Shown here piece after piece: positions 56,133-64,000 of a stretch of DNA of 64,000 bases. A program made the translations under genes and the position numbers. The stretch is from contig JAGTJU010000003.1 of NCBI GenBank assembly GCA_022184915.1, positions 434,001 to 498,000 of the forward strand, given 5' to 3'. The DNA comes from Myxococcales bacterium. GTDB taxonomy: Bacteria; Myxococcota_A; Polyangia; Fen-1088. The notes beneath the pieces are model-generated. The model ran no database searches. It saw nothing but the letters and a program-made list of their open reading frames with translations, and was not told the origin of the DNA. The first letter of the stretch is position 1. Every line of letters starts with the position of its first letter.

Positions 56133-57100
56133 GGTCGCCCCTCCGCTTGCCGGCTCTGCTCCTCCCCTGGCATGCCTCTGTTGGCCTCGCGGACGAAGAA
56201 GGCCTCGAGCGACTCTCTGCGAGGGGACACGGACATCACATGGGCGCCCGATGCCAGAACGGCCTGCAGGTAGGCGTCCACATCGGCGCCACCCGGCACG
56301 TCGAGCCTGATGTCCTCGCCGCTTTCGAGCCGGTCCGTTCCCGGCGGGGGCGTGGGGAGGGGCCGATCCACCGACGGCCTCAAGAGCAGCTCCGTGGCGA
56401 CGATTTTGGCCGAGAGCAGCTGCGTGAGCGGCCCCTGGCTCACCGTGCGTCCCCCTACCACCAAAGCAACCCGATCGCAGATCATCTCCACGTCGGGCAA
56501 GATGTGCGTCGAGAAGAAGATCGTCTTGCCTTCCCGCTTGAGGGAGACCATGAGATCGCGCACATCCTTGCGCCCAAGCGGGTCGAGCCCCGTCATCGGT
56601 TCGTCGAGGATGACGAGCTCGGGGTCGCCCATGAGCGCTTGTGCGATGCCCACCCGCTGAAGCATCCCCTTCGAGAACTTGCGCAAGGGGCGTCCGCGGG
56701 CGTGTTCGAGGCCCACCCGCCCCAAGAGTTCGTCTCGCCGCTGCCGGGTCTTGGCGCCAGACAGTCCCACGAGCCGACCCACGAAATCGAGGAACTCCTC
56801 TGCCGTCAGGTACTCGTAGAAGTAGGGCGTCTCGGGCAAGTAGCCGAGGCGCCGCTTTGCTTCTCGATCAGCCACCGGCCGCCCCAGCACCCGTGCCTGC
56901 CCCCGATCGGGGAAAACCAGGCCCATCAGCATCTTCATGGTCGTGGTTTTTCCCGCGCCATTGGGCCCCAAAAACCCGAAGATTTCCCCCTGCTGCACCT
57001 CGAAGCTCACCTCCCGCACGGCTTCGACGCGCTTGCGAAAGAAGCCCAGACGGAAGGTCTTCGAAAGGTTTTCGGCAAACAAAGCCGGCGGGCCGGACAT
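56129..57100 (-). CDS. ABC transporter ATPase
   Basis: 323 residues. Walker [13 protein letters not shown], signature [13 protein letters not shown], Walker [16 protein letters not shown] and the switch His ([11 protein letters not shown]) are all present. The C-terminal 90 residues are a domain with no clear function. It is translationally coupled to the permease. Confidence 0.95.
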   Translation of the reverse strand: MSGPPALFAENLSKTFRLGFFRKRVEAVREVSFEVQQGEIFGFLGPNGAGKTTTMKMLMGLVFPDRGQARVLGRPVADREAKRRLGYLPETPYFYEYLTAEEFLDFVGRLVGLSGAKTRQRRDELLGRVGLEHARGRPLRKFSKGMLQRVGIAQALMGDPELVILDEPMTGLDPLGRKDVRDLMVSLKREGKTIFFSTHILPDVEMICDRVALVVGGRTVSQGPLTQLLSAKIVATELLLRPSVDRPLPTPPPGTDRLESGEDIRLDVPGGADVDAYLQAVLASGAHVMSVSPRRESLEAFFVREANRGMPGEEQSRQAEGRP

Positions 57101-57103
57101 CGC

Positions 57104-58099
57104 TCAACTCCCCGTGTCGCTTAGATGACGCCGGTACCAATAGACCGTTCGCAACAACCCTTCTTCGAGATCGATGCGCGGCTCATACGCGAGCAGCTCG
57201 CGCGCCTTGCTGATGTTCGGGATGCGCAGTTCGACGTCGGGGTGATCCCAGGGCACGAACTCGATGTGACTCGACGAGGAGGCCAGCCGCACGATCTCGC
57301 GGGCCAAGCTGTGAATGGTGAGAGTCGAGCGCGGGTTGCCGATGTTGAACGCGTGCCCCACGGCCTCGTCGCGCGTGATGGCCAGCAAGATGCCTTCGAC
57401 GATGTCATCGACGTAACACCACGCCCGAATCTGCGAGCCATCGTTGTGGATGCCGAGCGGCTCGCCCTTGAGCGCCTTCAGGATGAAGTGATGGACGGCC
57501 CCCTCTCCGACCTGCCGCGGGCCGTAGATGTTGAAGGGCCGAATCGAGCAGGTAGGCAGTTGGTACTGCTTCCAGTAATTCATGGCGAGGTGCTCTGTGG
57601 CCAGCTTGGCCACGGCGTACGTCCATCGGGCCTCGCCCACGGCCCCCAAGGTGGTGGCATCCCATTCCGTTACGTTGAACGCGTAACGCCCGAAGACCTC
57701 ACTGGTCGAAAAGTCGATGACCCGCTTCATGCGGCCATGACCCACTTCGAGCGCTGCTTCCAAAACGTTCATGGTGCCTTCGAGGGACACCCGCATCGTC
57801 AGCACCGGGTTGTTGATCACCGTGTCCACACCGGCGATCGAGGCCAGATGGACCACGGTGTCGCAGCCCACCATGGCTTTTCGCACCTGGGCAGCGTCCA
57901 TCACGTCCCCTTTGATCACCGTCACCCTGGGATGGCTGTCGAGCCCCACCTGGGCAAGCGCGTTCCGCCGTAGGGTATCGAGCACCACGATCTCGTTCTT
58001 GGGCGCCAGCCGCTCGACGAGGTGTGACCCAATGAACCCTGCGCCCCCCGTGATGAGCACCCGTCGTCCCTCGACCGCTGGACCCCTGTGATTCGTCAT
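57104..58099 (-). CDS. NAD-dependent epimerase/dehydratase
   Basis: 331 residues, short-chain dehydrogenase fold. NAD motif ITGGAGFIGSHLVERL, then VVHLASIAGV, TSEVFG and YAVAKLATEHL with catalytic Tyr and Lys. GPRQVGEGAVHHFI and CYVDDIVEGI mark sugar-nucleotide enzymes. Precise substrate not evident. The ATG at 58099 (MTNHRGPAVEG) is preferred over the frame start at 58117. The ABC ATPase gene follows by three bases, so sugar-nucleotide synthesis and export may be linked. Confidence 0.9.
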   Translation of the reverse strand: MTNHRGPAVEGRRVLITGGAGFIGSHLVERLAPKNEIVVLDTLRRNALAQVGLDSHPRVTVIKGDVMDAAQVRKAMVGCDTVVHLASIAGVDTVINNPVLTMRVSLEGTMNVLEAALEVGHGRMKRVIDFSTSEVFGRYAFNVTEWDATTLGAVGEARWTYAVAKLATEHLAMNYWKQYQLPTCSIRPFNIYGPRQVGEGAVHHFILKALKGEPLGIHNDGSQIRAWCYVDDIVEGILLAITRDEAVGHAFNIGNPRSTLTIHSLAREIVRLASSSSHIEFVPWDHPDVELRIPNISKARELLAYEPRIDLEEGLLRTVYWYRRHLSDTGS

Positions 58100-58168
58100 G
58101 AAAGTACGCCGAATCATCCTATCGCCACCACGTGCACTTTCCTAAAGCGCGCGCCTTCGAAACACGAA

Positions 58169-58190
58169 CGCCCCGGACGAGTCCAGGGCG
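58169..58190 (-). terminator. Stem-loop after the TonB-dependent receptor gene
   Basis: The minus strand reads CGCCCTGGAC then GTCCGGGGCG with a two-base centre, a near-perfect hairpin followed by TTCGTGTTT. It lies 26 bases past the receptor stop. Confidence 0.6.
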
Positions 58191-58215
58191 CGCGGGATTT
58201 ACACCAGAGTCTGCC

Positions 58216-60969
58216 TCAGTACTTGAACTGGAAGCCGACCCGCAGCCGAAAGGGGGCCTGTCGGTTCGAAAACGCGAGCCCACCCACGGCGGTCGCCTGG
58301 GTTTGGTAATCGGTCACCGTGCGCAACGCGAGCAGGTTCAGCACGTCCACGTACACCGACGCGTTGAAGCGGGTGATCGGCTTGAGGTTCACGCGGGCCT
58401 GCATGTTGAAGGTCTGCAGATCCGGCAACCGAAAGGCGTAGTCGTCGCCGGGATCGTTGAGCTGTAGGCCCGGATGAAAGCCCCGTTTGGCGCGGAAGTC
58501 GGTAAAATTTCCGGTGATGGCGTTGAAGTAGACGAGGTTGAGGGGCCCGCCCGAGCTGTAGTTGTAGGTAATGCCCGTCGAGAACCACGAGTTCCACTGA
58601 TAGGTGGCCTGCGAGCGAATCGAGTGGCGGGTGTCGCCGTCGAGGTCGCCAAACTGGAACACGTCCTGCGCGGGGTTGTTCAAAAGCGCGTTTTGAAACC
58701 CGTCCACCACGTTGCCCGTCAACTTGCTCCACGTGTATGTGAAGTTGATCTTGAAGGCGCCCTCCCGCTTGCGGATGTTCGTGGTGACACCGACGTAGCG
58801 GCGCCGCGCTTCCGAGGGCGTCTCGAGGCTGAACACCCGGATGTTGCGCCCGTCCCTGAAGCGACCCGTGGGCTCGAGGTCGGTGCCGGCGGCGTTCCAT
58901 ATGGCGTTGACTTCACGGTCTTCGTACGGATTGCGGAAATCGCGGTAGACGAAATCGGCGCCGATGCCCACGCCCTGCACGATTTCTCGCTCGACGCCTG
59001 CGGTGTACTCCCAGGTGCGGGGGACCTTGAGTTCCTGAAGACAGGACGACCCGTCGGGGTTGATGCCGTCGGGTCCACAGGGACTGCCGATGGTCTTGCC
59101 ACCCAGACCTCCCTCAAAGTTACAGTCTCTCGTAAAGTCGCGGGCATTGTCGTCCCACTGACAGGCTCTGATCGTCCGGCTTGCCCCGATGTAGTTGGCG
59201 ATGCTCAAGTTGCCCGGGTCGACCTTTTGGCTGAAGCTGGCGCGCAACGAAGTTCGCCCGTCGTGGGTCACGTCCCAGGCGGCCGATACGTTGGGCGTCA
59301 CAGTGGCAAAGTCGATGACGGCTTGGCCGAGGCCGTCTTCGGCCCGGTTGGCCAGGACGCCCACGCCCGGGGTGAGCGTGAGGTATCGGTATTTCGGCAG
59401 CTTGAATTGGTCCTGCAGCGAAAACTGCACGAGGTTCGACTGCGACGTGCTGATCGCCCATCCGTACCGGCCCGGTTCGGTGAGAGGGTCGTTGACGAAG
59501 AGCTCACGCTTTTGGAAGGGATCAGCGCCGTCGAAGACGTAGATGGCATCACCTGGGGTGGTCTCGATGTTTTCGAGCCGTGCCCCTTTGTACCGGGCCG
59601 TGAACTTGATGTTGTGGTTACCAATCGAGGGCTTTTCGACGAAGTACTCGAGGGTGTTTTTGAACTCGAGCGTTCCCGACGTGGTGCGGCGGTGGGTGTT
59701 ATAGTTCTGAAACTCGAAGGCCGGGTTGAGCTGCCGCAAAGGGTTCACGGAGTCGCACACCTCGGGCTCCTCACGGCACATCTCGGGCCCGAAGTCCTGA
59801 TTGAACTGCTGGGCGCCGAGCTGGGACCGGAAGAGCAGGTTGTCGGAGAGCATGGATTCCCAGATGAGGCCCGCGAAGATGTCCAGATTGTCCATCTTCC
59901 ACTGGGCGTCACGGTCCTGGTTGAACCCGTCAGCGGCGTTTTTGAAGTAGTCGCGGTTGAAGATGTAGACGGCCTGAAGCTTGTTCCGCGGCGTGATCTG
60001 CCAGGTGAGCTTGCCGTTCGACCGGAACGAGTTGTCCGACCGGCGCGGCGGATCGGGGCGCAGGCCCACGGGGTCCCGGCCCCGGTCCGTGATCGTGTTG
60101 CGGCCTTCGACCGTGGTGAAGAACCACAGGCGGTCCTTGACGATCGGCCCGGAGAGGTTCACCGCCAGGCTGGAGTTCATCGCGAAGTTGCGGCCATCGA
60201 ACTCGTCCAGGAAAAACCGCATTTGCGAGTTGTCGTGGAACCCGTTGACTTCCACCTCGTACTTGTTCGACCCGGACTTCGTGACCGCGTTCATGACGGC
60301 GCCCGAGGCGTTCGAGTTCTCGGCGCTGGCGCCGCCCGTTTGCATCTCGAGGTTGGCCAAGCTCTGGAAGGTGATGATCTGGCCGCGTCCGCCCTCGACG
60401 TTATTCACCTCGAAGCCTTCGAGCTGGTACGAGTTGGAGGCCGAGGTGCCGCCACGGACCCGCTGGCCCACGGTACCAGCCACGTTGTTGGCCATGACGT
60501 CCTGAACGCTGCTGCGGCTCTCGAGCGGCAGGTTATCCAAAAATTGCGCGTCGAACTTTTCCACCACCTGGGGGGACGTGGTGTTGACCACCGGAGCCTT
60601 CGCCTCGATGACGTAGTCGTCGGGCTCCTCCTTCTGGGCAACCTCCATGATGATGTAGATCTCGGAGGGGCCGCTCGTGCCGACGGGGATGCCCTTTTGG
60701 GTTTTCGTCTTCAAACCAGGGGCTGACGCCGTCACCTGGAAGTCGCCCGGCATCAAACCGATGATGCGAAAGGAGCCTTCCGAGTTCGAGAAGACGCTGC
60801 GCTCGCCCATGTTGGTCGAAGACGTGGCGACCAGCTTGACGCCCTTGACGGGGGTGCCGCCTTCGTCAAACACCGTTCCCTGAATCGTACCCGTCAGCTG
60901 TGCCAAAGCGACGGAGGGAAGGGAGCAGATGGCGAATGCGAAAAGGGCGCGCGCAACGAAACGCTTCAT
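58216..60969 (-). CDS. Oar-like TonB-dependent outer-membrane receptor
   Basis: 917 residues. Signal peptide MKRFVARALFAFAICSLPSVALA. A carboxypeptidase-regulatory-like domain (about 25-110, GTIQGTVFDEGGTPVKGVKL), a plug (DNLPLESRSSVQDVMANNV) and a large beta-barrel follow, ending in the aromatic FQFKY typical of outer-membrane barrels. The arrangement matches Oar of Myxococcus, needed for adhesion and development. The substrate is unknown. It has a nearby terminator and lies in a region with no other uptake gene. Confidence 0.93.
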   Translation of the reverse strand: MKRFVARALFAFAICSLPSVALAQLTGTIQGTVFDEGGTPVKGVKLVATSSTNMGERSVFSNSEGSFRIIGLMPGDFQVTASAPGLKTKTQKGIPVGTSGPSEIYIIMEVAQKEEPDDYVIEAKAPVVNTTSPQVVEKFDAQFLDNLPLESRSSVQDVMANNVAGTVGQRVRGGTSASNSYQLEGFEVNNVEGGRGQIITFQSLANLEMQTGGASAENSNASGAVMNAVTKSGSNKYEVEVNGFHDNSQMRFFLDEFDGRNFAMNSSLAVNLSGPIVKDRLWFFTTVEGRNTITDRGRDPVGLRPDPPRRSDNSFRSNGKLTWQITPRNKLQAVYIFNRDYFKNAADGFNQDRDAQWKMDNLDIFAGLIWESMLSDNLLFRSQLGAQQFNQDFGPEMCREEPEVCDSVNPLRQLNPAFEFQNYNTHRRTTSGTLEFKNTLEYFVEKPSIGNHNIKFTARYKGARLENIETTPGDAIYVFDGADPFQKRELFVNDPLTEPGRYGWAISTSQSNLVQFSLQDQFKLPKYRYLTLTPGVGVLANRAEDGLGQAVIDFATVTPNVSAAWDVTHDGRTSLRASFSQKVDPGNLSIANYIGASRTIRACQWDDNARDFTRDCNFEGGLGGKTIGSPCGPDGINPDGSSCLQELKVPRTWEYTAGVEREIVQGVGIGADFVYRDFRNPYEDREVNAIWNAAGTDLEPTGRFRDGRNIRVFSLETPSEARRRYVGVTTNIRKREGAFKINFTYTWSKLTGNVVDGFQNALLNNPAQDVFQFGDLDGDTRHSIRSQATYQWNSWFSTGITYNYSSGGPLNLVYFNAITGNFTDFRAKRGFHPGLQLNDPGDDYAFRLPDLQTFNMQARVNLKPITRFNASVYVDVLNLLALRTVTDYQTQATAVGGLAFSNRQAPFRLRVGFQFKY

Positions 60970-61309
60970 CTGAGCCTCGCTCTAAGTCCGGGTAGAATGT
61001 GGTCGGTACAGCAGTCCCGAGGGACGACGTTGGGGACGATGGGTGTGATCCTTAGACCGTAAAGTCGCGGACCCAGGGCAACTAATTTTTCTAAATCCAC
61101 AGCAGGGCGCACGGGGGTACCCAGGGGGAAAGCCAGGGGCCTTTCGCTACCACGAGGCCCCGAGTCTGACAAGGAATAATTCCTGGACACCCCCTGGGTC
61201 CGAAATGGCAAGACGGCCCACAAAACAGCGGGTTTCGGCCCCTTTTCGAGCCTCCCCGCACGGCTCACCCCCTTTCGGGATTCGCGGTTGCAGGCCATAG
61301 TCTCCGCAG
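60970..61309. other. 340-bp divergent intergenic region
   Basis: Between the receptor (leftward) and malQ (rightward). A GCGAGG ribosome site precedes the receptor ATG. No convincing coding frame and no clear promoter match was found on either strand; a small GTCCC/GGGAC hairpin lies near 61013-61024. Confidence 0.4.
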
Positions 61310-62860
61310 ATGTCGATACAGCCGTCGAGGAGAAGCGCCGGGGTGGTGATGCCGCTTTTTTCCCTGCGCTCGGACGCGGGGTGGGGCGTGGGGGAGATCC
61401 CGGATCTCATTCCGTTCAGTGGGTGGGCCGCCGACGCGGGGTTCTCGGCGGTGATGCTGTTGCCCTTTCACGAAGTGTGGCCCGGGGAGACGAGCCCCTA
61501 CGGCGCCGTGACGGCGTTCGCGCTCGACCCCGTGTTTTTGCGTTTGGATGCCTGCGAGGACTTCCGCGCGCTCGGGGGGGAGGCGGGGGTCTTGGGCCCG
61601 TCCGAGCGGGAACGTCTCGTGGCCTGCCGCGCGGCCGAGCGGGTTTCATGGGATGAGGTGCGCGCGCTCAAGAGCACCGCCGTGCGCCGGGCTCACGAGC
61701 ACTTCACCCGTACGGCCCCGGGGACGCCACGGTACGAAGCGTTCGAGCGGTTCTGCCGCGACGAGGCCCACTGGCTCGACGACTACGCGCTCTACCACGC
61801 CCTCGCCACGCAACACTCTCCCAACTGGGCCGCGTGGCCCCAACCCGTGCGCGACCGAGAGCCGGAGGCACTGGCGGCCGCCCGCCGGGAGCTGGCCACG
61901 TGGGTGAGCTACCGCCAGTACGTCGAGTGGCAGCTCACGCTCCAGTGGCACGAAGCCCGAGAGCAAGCGAACCGGCGTGGTGTCAGCTTCGCGGGTGACT
62001 TGCCGTTCGTGGTCTCGCGCGATGCCGCCGACGTCTGGGCCAACCAACGTGCCTTCCGCCTCGACCTGCGCCTCGGCGCCCCTCCTGACGAGTTCTCGGC
62101 CGAAGGGCAGGACTGGGGGCTTCCGGTCTATGACTGGGACTTCCTCAAGAGGCACGACTACGCCTGGCTCCGCGCGCGGGCGGAGCGCTCGAGCCGACTG
62201 TGCGGCATGTGGCGCATCGATCATGTCGTGGGTCTTTTCCGTTCTTACTATCAGACCCACACCGGTGAGCCGCCAGGCTTCCTTCCCCCCGATGAGCCCT
62301 CGCAGCGTGCCCAGGGTCGCGCCACGCTCGAGGCCTTCCGCGCGGCGGGAGACATCCTGGCCGAGGACCTGGGAGTCATTCCGCCCTTCGTCCGCGCCAG
62401 CTTGAAGGAGCTCCGCATCCCGGGCTTCAAGGTGCTGCGCTGGGAGCGAGACGAGCTCATCTACCGGGACCCTCGTCAGTGGGACGAGGTTTCGGTGGCA
62501 ACGACCGGCACCCACGACACCGACACCCAAAAGGAATGGTGGCAAACCCTACCCCACGCCGAGCGAGAGGCGATCTTGCGCTTGCCCGGACTCGAGCCCT
62601 TCGGCCCGGATGCGGGCTACACGGCCGCGCTGCGGGATGCCCTTTTGCGCCTGGTCTACGAGGCGCCGTCCCGCTTGGTGCTCGTCCCGTTCCAGGACGC
62701 GCTCGGCCTCGAGGGGCGGGTGAACTTGCCGGGGAGCGTTTCACCCGCGAACTGGACGTATCGTATGCCGATGAGCCTGGAGACGCTCACCACCGACCGG
62801 GCGACGATGCATCGGCTGCGCGAGCTCGCTGCGGTCACGGGCCGGCTCCCGCAGGGCTGA
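61310..62860 (+). CDS. malQ: 4-alpha-glucanotransferase (amylomaltase)
   Basis: Moves glucan chains between maltodextrins, as in glycogen or maltose metabolism. GH77 hallmarks: MWRIDHVVGLFRSYY (catalytic Asp nucleophile), DILAEDLGVIPP (acid/base Glu) and GTHDTDTQ. The N-terminus PLFSLRSDAGWGVGEIPDL is typical. 516 residues, normal length. It is transcribed alone and is followed after 52 bases by the PqqD/HlyD-like gene. Confidence 0.95.
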   Translation: MSIQPSRRSAGVVMPLFSLRSDAGWGVGEIPDLIPFSGWAADAGFSAVMLLPFHEVWPGETSPYGAVTAFALDPVFLRLDACEDFRALGGEAGVLGPSERERLVACRAAERVSWDEVRALKSTAVRRAHEHFTRTAPGTPRYEAFERFCRDEAHWLDDYALYHALATQHSPNWAAWPQPVRDREPEALAAARRELATWVSYRQYVEWQLTLQWHEAREQANRRGVSFAGDLPFVVSRDAADVWANQRAFRLDLRLGAPPDEFSAEGQDWGLPVYDWDFLKRHDYAWLRARAERSSRLCGMWRIDHVVGLFRSYYQTHTGEPPGFLPPDEPSQRAQGRATLEAFRAAGDILAEDLGVIPPFVRASLKELRIPGFKVLRWERDELIYRDPRQWDEVSVATTGTHDTDTQKEWWQTLPHAEREAILRLPGLEPFGPDAGYTAALRDALLRLVYEAPSRLVLVPFQDALGLEGRVNLPGSVSPANWTYRMPMSLETLTTDRATMHRLRELAAVTGRLPQG

Positions 62861-62912
62861 CTCAGCTTCGCCCCGCTTGCGCTAAAGCTGGCGACAAATC
62901 GCAGGGGGAGTC

Positions 62913-64000
62913 ATGATGCTCCCCATGGATAGCGGCGCGGTGCGCTTTCGGCGGGATCTCCCCGTCGAGCGGGTGGAGACGGACGGCTACACGTTTTTCG
63001 AGGTGAAGCGCCCGGGCGGCGAAGCCTTCCGGCTTTACGAGTTCGAGCATCAAGTTGCGCTCGAGCTTGATGGCAAAACGTGGGAGCAAGTATGCGCAAC
63101 GGTGCGGGACAAACACGACCTCGTGCTCACGCCGGCGCAAATCGAGGCCTTCGCTGCCGGCTTGGCTGAGTTGGAGCTGCTCGAGGCCGGGGCGTTTGCG
63201 GACGCTCCGCCGCCCGTGCGAAAGGGCCCTGTCGCGCCCGGCCCCGACCCTGCCACGGCTTCGCTGCCGCGCGCAGATTCGGCCGAGGCGGCAGACCTCG
63301 ACGCGTTCGAGAACGAACCCACCGCGGGCCTTGGCCGGCCCTCGCTCCTCGGACCGGGTCTCGGCGCTTCCCGATCCGTGTCCGCGGAGCTGCCCGTGGA
63401 CAGCGAACAACGGCAACGCGCGGCCTCGTGGCACGAGGCAGAGCCCACGGCCCTCATGAACAGCCTCTCCGACCTGCTCGCCGTCTCCCGTGCGAAGACG
63501 GGGGAGACCGTGATCGAAGCCGAGACCGAGGCCGAGCCTGAGGAGACCTCGGGCCCCGGTCTTCCCTTCGGCACGGCGGCTTCGCCCCGGATGACCATGG
63601 AGATCATGGCGGCCGCGGCGCGCTTCGACGATCCCTTCCCGTTGCCTGAAGCCGCCCCCGAGGCGCCTTCTTCACCGAGTCCCTCTTCGTCCCCGACTGG
63701 GCACCGCCCCGGACGGCTTTGGGTGTGGGCCCTCGTGGCCATTGCGCTGGCCGTGGGTATCGGATTTGCTCTCTTCAGGTTCGTCCTGGCCCCTCCCGCG
63801 GGCCCCGTGTCGGTGACGACGGTCTTGCCTGCCCCGGTGGCGGTGTACCGGTGGTTCGAAACGACGGGCACCCTGCAGGCGGCCGCCGCCGCGACCCTGT
63901 CCTTGCCTGCGGGCGGTCAGCTGGCAGAGGTCCGCGAGGCCGGGATGCGGTTTGCGCCCGGGGACGTATTGGCTGTAACCGAAGAGGGCAAAAAGCTGCG
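62913..64000 (+). CDS. PqqD-like and HlyD-like fusion protein (truncated by window edge)
   Basis: Frame opens at ATG 62913 (alternative 62916) after GGGGGAG and is still open at the right edge, at least 362 residues. Residues 15-95 form a small helical domain like PqqD (FFEVKRPGGEAFRLYEFEH, LTPAQIEAFAAGLAELELLE). A disordered acidic linker leads to one membrane helix (269-292, LWVWALVAIALAVGIGFALF). An HlyD-type adaptor begins after it (VYRWFETTGTLQAAAAATLS, the lipoyl-like start). PqqD-type domains bind peptide substrates in PQQ and other RiPP pathways, so the gene may belong to an export system off the right end. Confidence 0.7.
   Translation, partial: MMLPMDSGAVRFRRDLPVERVETDGYTFFEVKRPGGEAFRLYEFEHQVALELDGKTWEQVCATVRDKHDLVLTPAQIEAFAAGLAELELLEAGAFADAPPPVRKGPVAPGPDPATASLPRADSAEAADLDAFENEPTAGLGRPSLLGPGLGASRSVSAELPVDSEQRQRAASWHEAEPTALMNSLSDLLAVSRAKTGETVIEAETEAEPEETSGPGLPFGTAASPRMTMEIMAAAARFDDPFPLPEAAPEAPSSPSPSSSPTGHRPGRLWVWALVAIALAVGIGFALFRFVLAPPAGPVSVTTVLPAPVAVYRWFETTGTLQAAAAATLSLPAGGQLAEVREAGMRFAPGDVLAVTEEGKKL

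Noticed and set aside
58474-60726. A 750-residue plus-strand frame
   Set aside because: It mirrors the TonB-dependent receptor, whose signal peptide, plug and barrel end are clear.

Overview
The window is about 64 kb of high-GC chromosomal DNA (strong G/C third-position bias) with about 53 genes. No rRNA, tRNA, CRISPR array, insertion sequence or phage gene was recognised. The gene content suggests a myxobacterium or close relative (Myxococcota): PilZ proteins with proline-rich linkers, a zinc-ribbon/GYF/TPR membrane protein, an Oar-like TonB-dependent receptor with an N-terminal carboxypeptidase-regulatory domain, a TolQ-TolR-TolR-TonB-TPR cluster, many Cys-anchored lipoproteins with Ig-like domains, and a type IV pilin behind a sigma-54 promoter. 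The phylum call is inference from family content; no marker phylogeny was run.

Layout. 1-5.4 kb: a RecD2 helicase cut by the left edge, an HU/IHF protein with an acidic tail, a membrane protein, serS, and a wrecked PilZ/PEGA gene whose PEGA domain is split between the two strands. 5.4-9 kb: an adenylate-kinase-like enzyme, a truncated haemoglobin, aroA, a membrane TPR protein and a cold-shock protein. 9-15.4 kb: glcDEF glycolate oxidase and a hybrid histidine kinase. 15.5-25.4 kb (minus strand): recA, a ComM-type AAA protein, the TolQ/TolR/TonB cluster and exported proteins. 25.5-28.4 kb: hisB-hisH-hisA-hisF. 28.5-34 kb: a PilZ/AMIN-like membrane protein, then proA-ROK kinase-proB. 34-38.6 kb: pilin, a large lipoprotein, and a 0.5-kb intergenic region that appears to encode a sigma-54-driven small RNA. 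38.7-43 kb: PPi-type phosphofructokinase, a degenerate asparagine-synthetase-like protein paired with a FemAB/GNAT-like protein. 43-51 kb: RNase HII, a 3-hydroxyacid dehydrogenase, a penicillin-acylase-family enzyme, a dynamin-like GTPase coupled to a pseudo-M48 protein, TadA and a cell-wall amidase. 51-58 kb: membrane proteins, the zinc-ribbon/GYF/TPR protein, an ABC exporter and an epimerase. 58-64 kb: the TonB-dependent receptor, malQ, and a PqqD-like/HlyD-like fusion cut by the right edge.

The most interesting signal is at 37.58-37.75 kb on the minus strand: a sigma-54 promoter match followed by three stem-loops, the last a textbook intrinsic terminator. This is the architecture of the Myxococcus developmental regulator RNA Pxr. 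Others are the split PEGA gene, the AsnB-like protein that has lost both catalytic signatures, and the metal-ligand-less M48 relative coupled to a dynamin-like GTPase.

Three genes (PilZ/AMIN, proA, Ig-like lipoprotein) each carry what looks like one extra base at or beside a short G/C run. The shared pattern makes sequence error a serious alternative to real gene decay.
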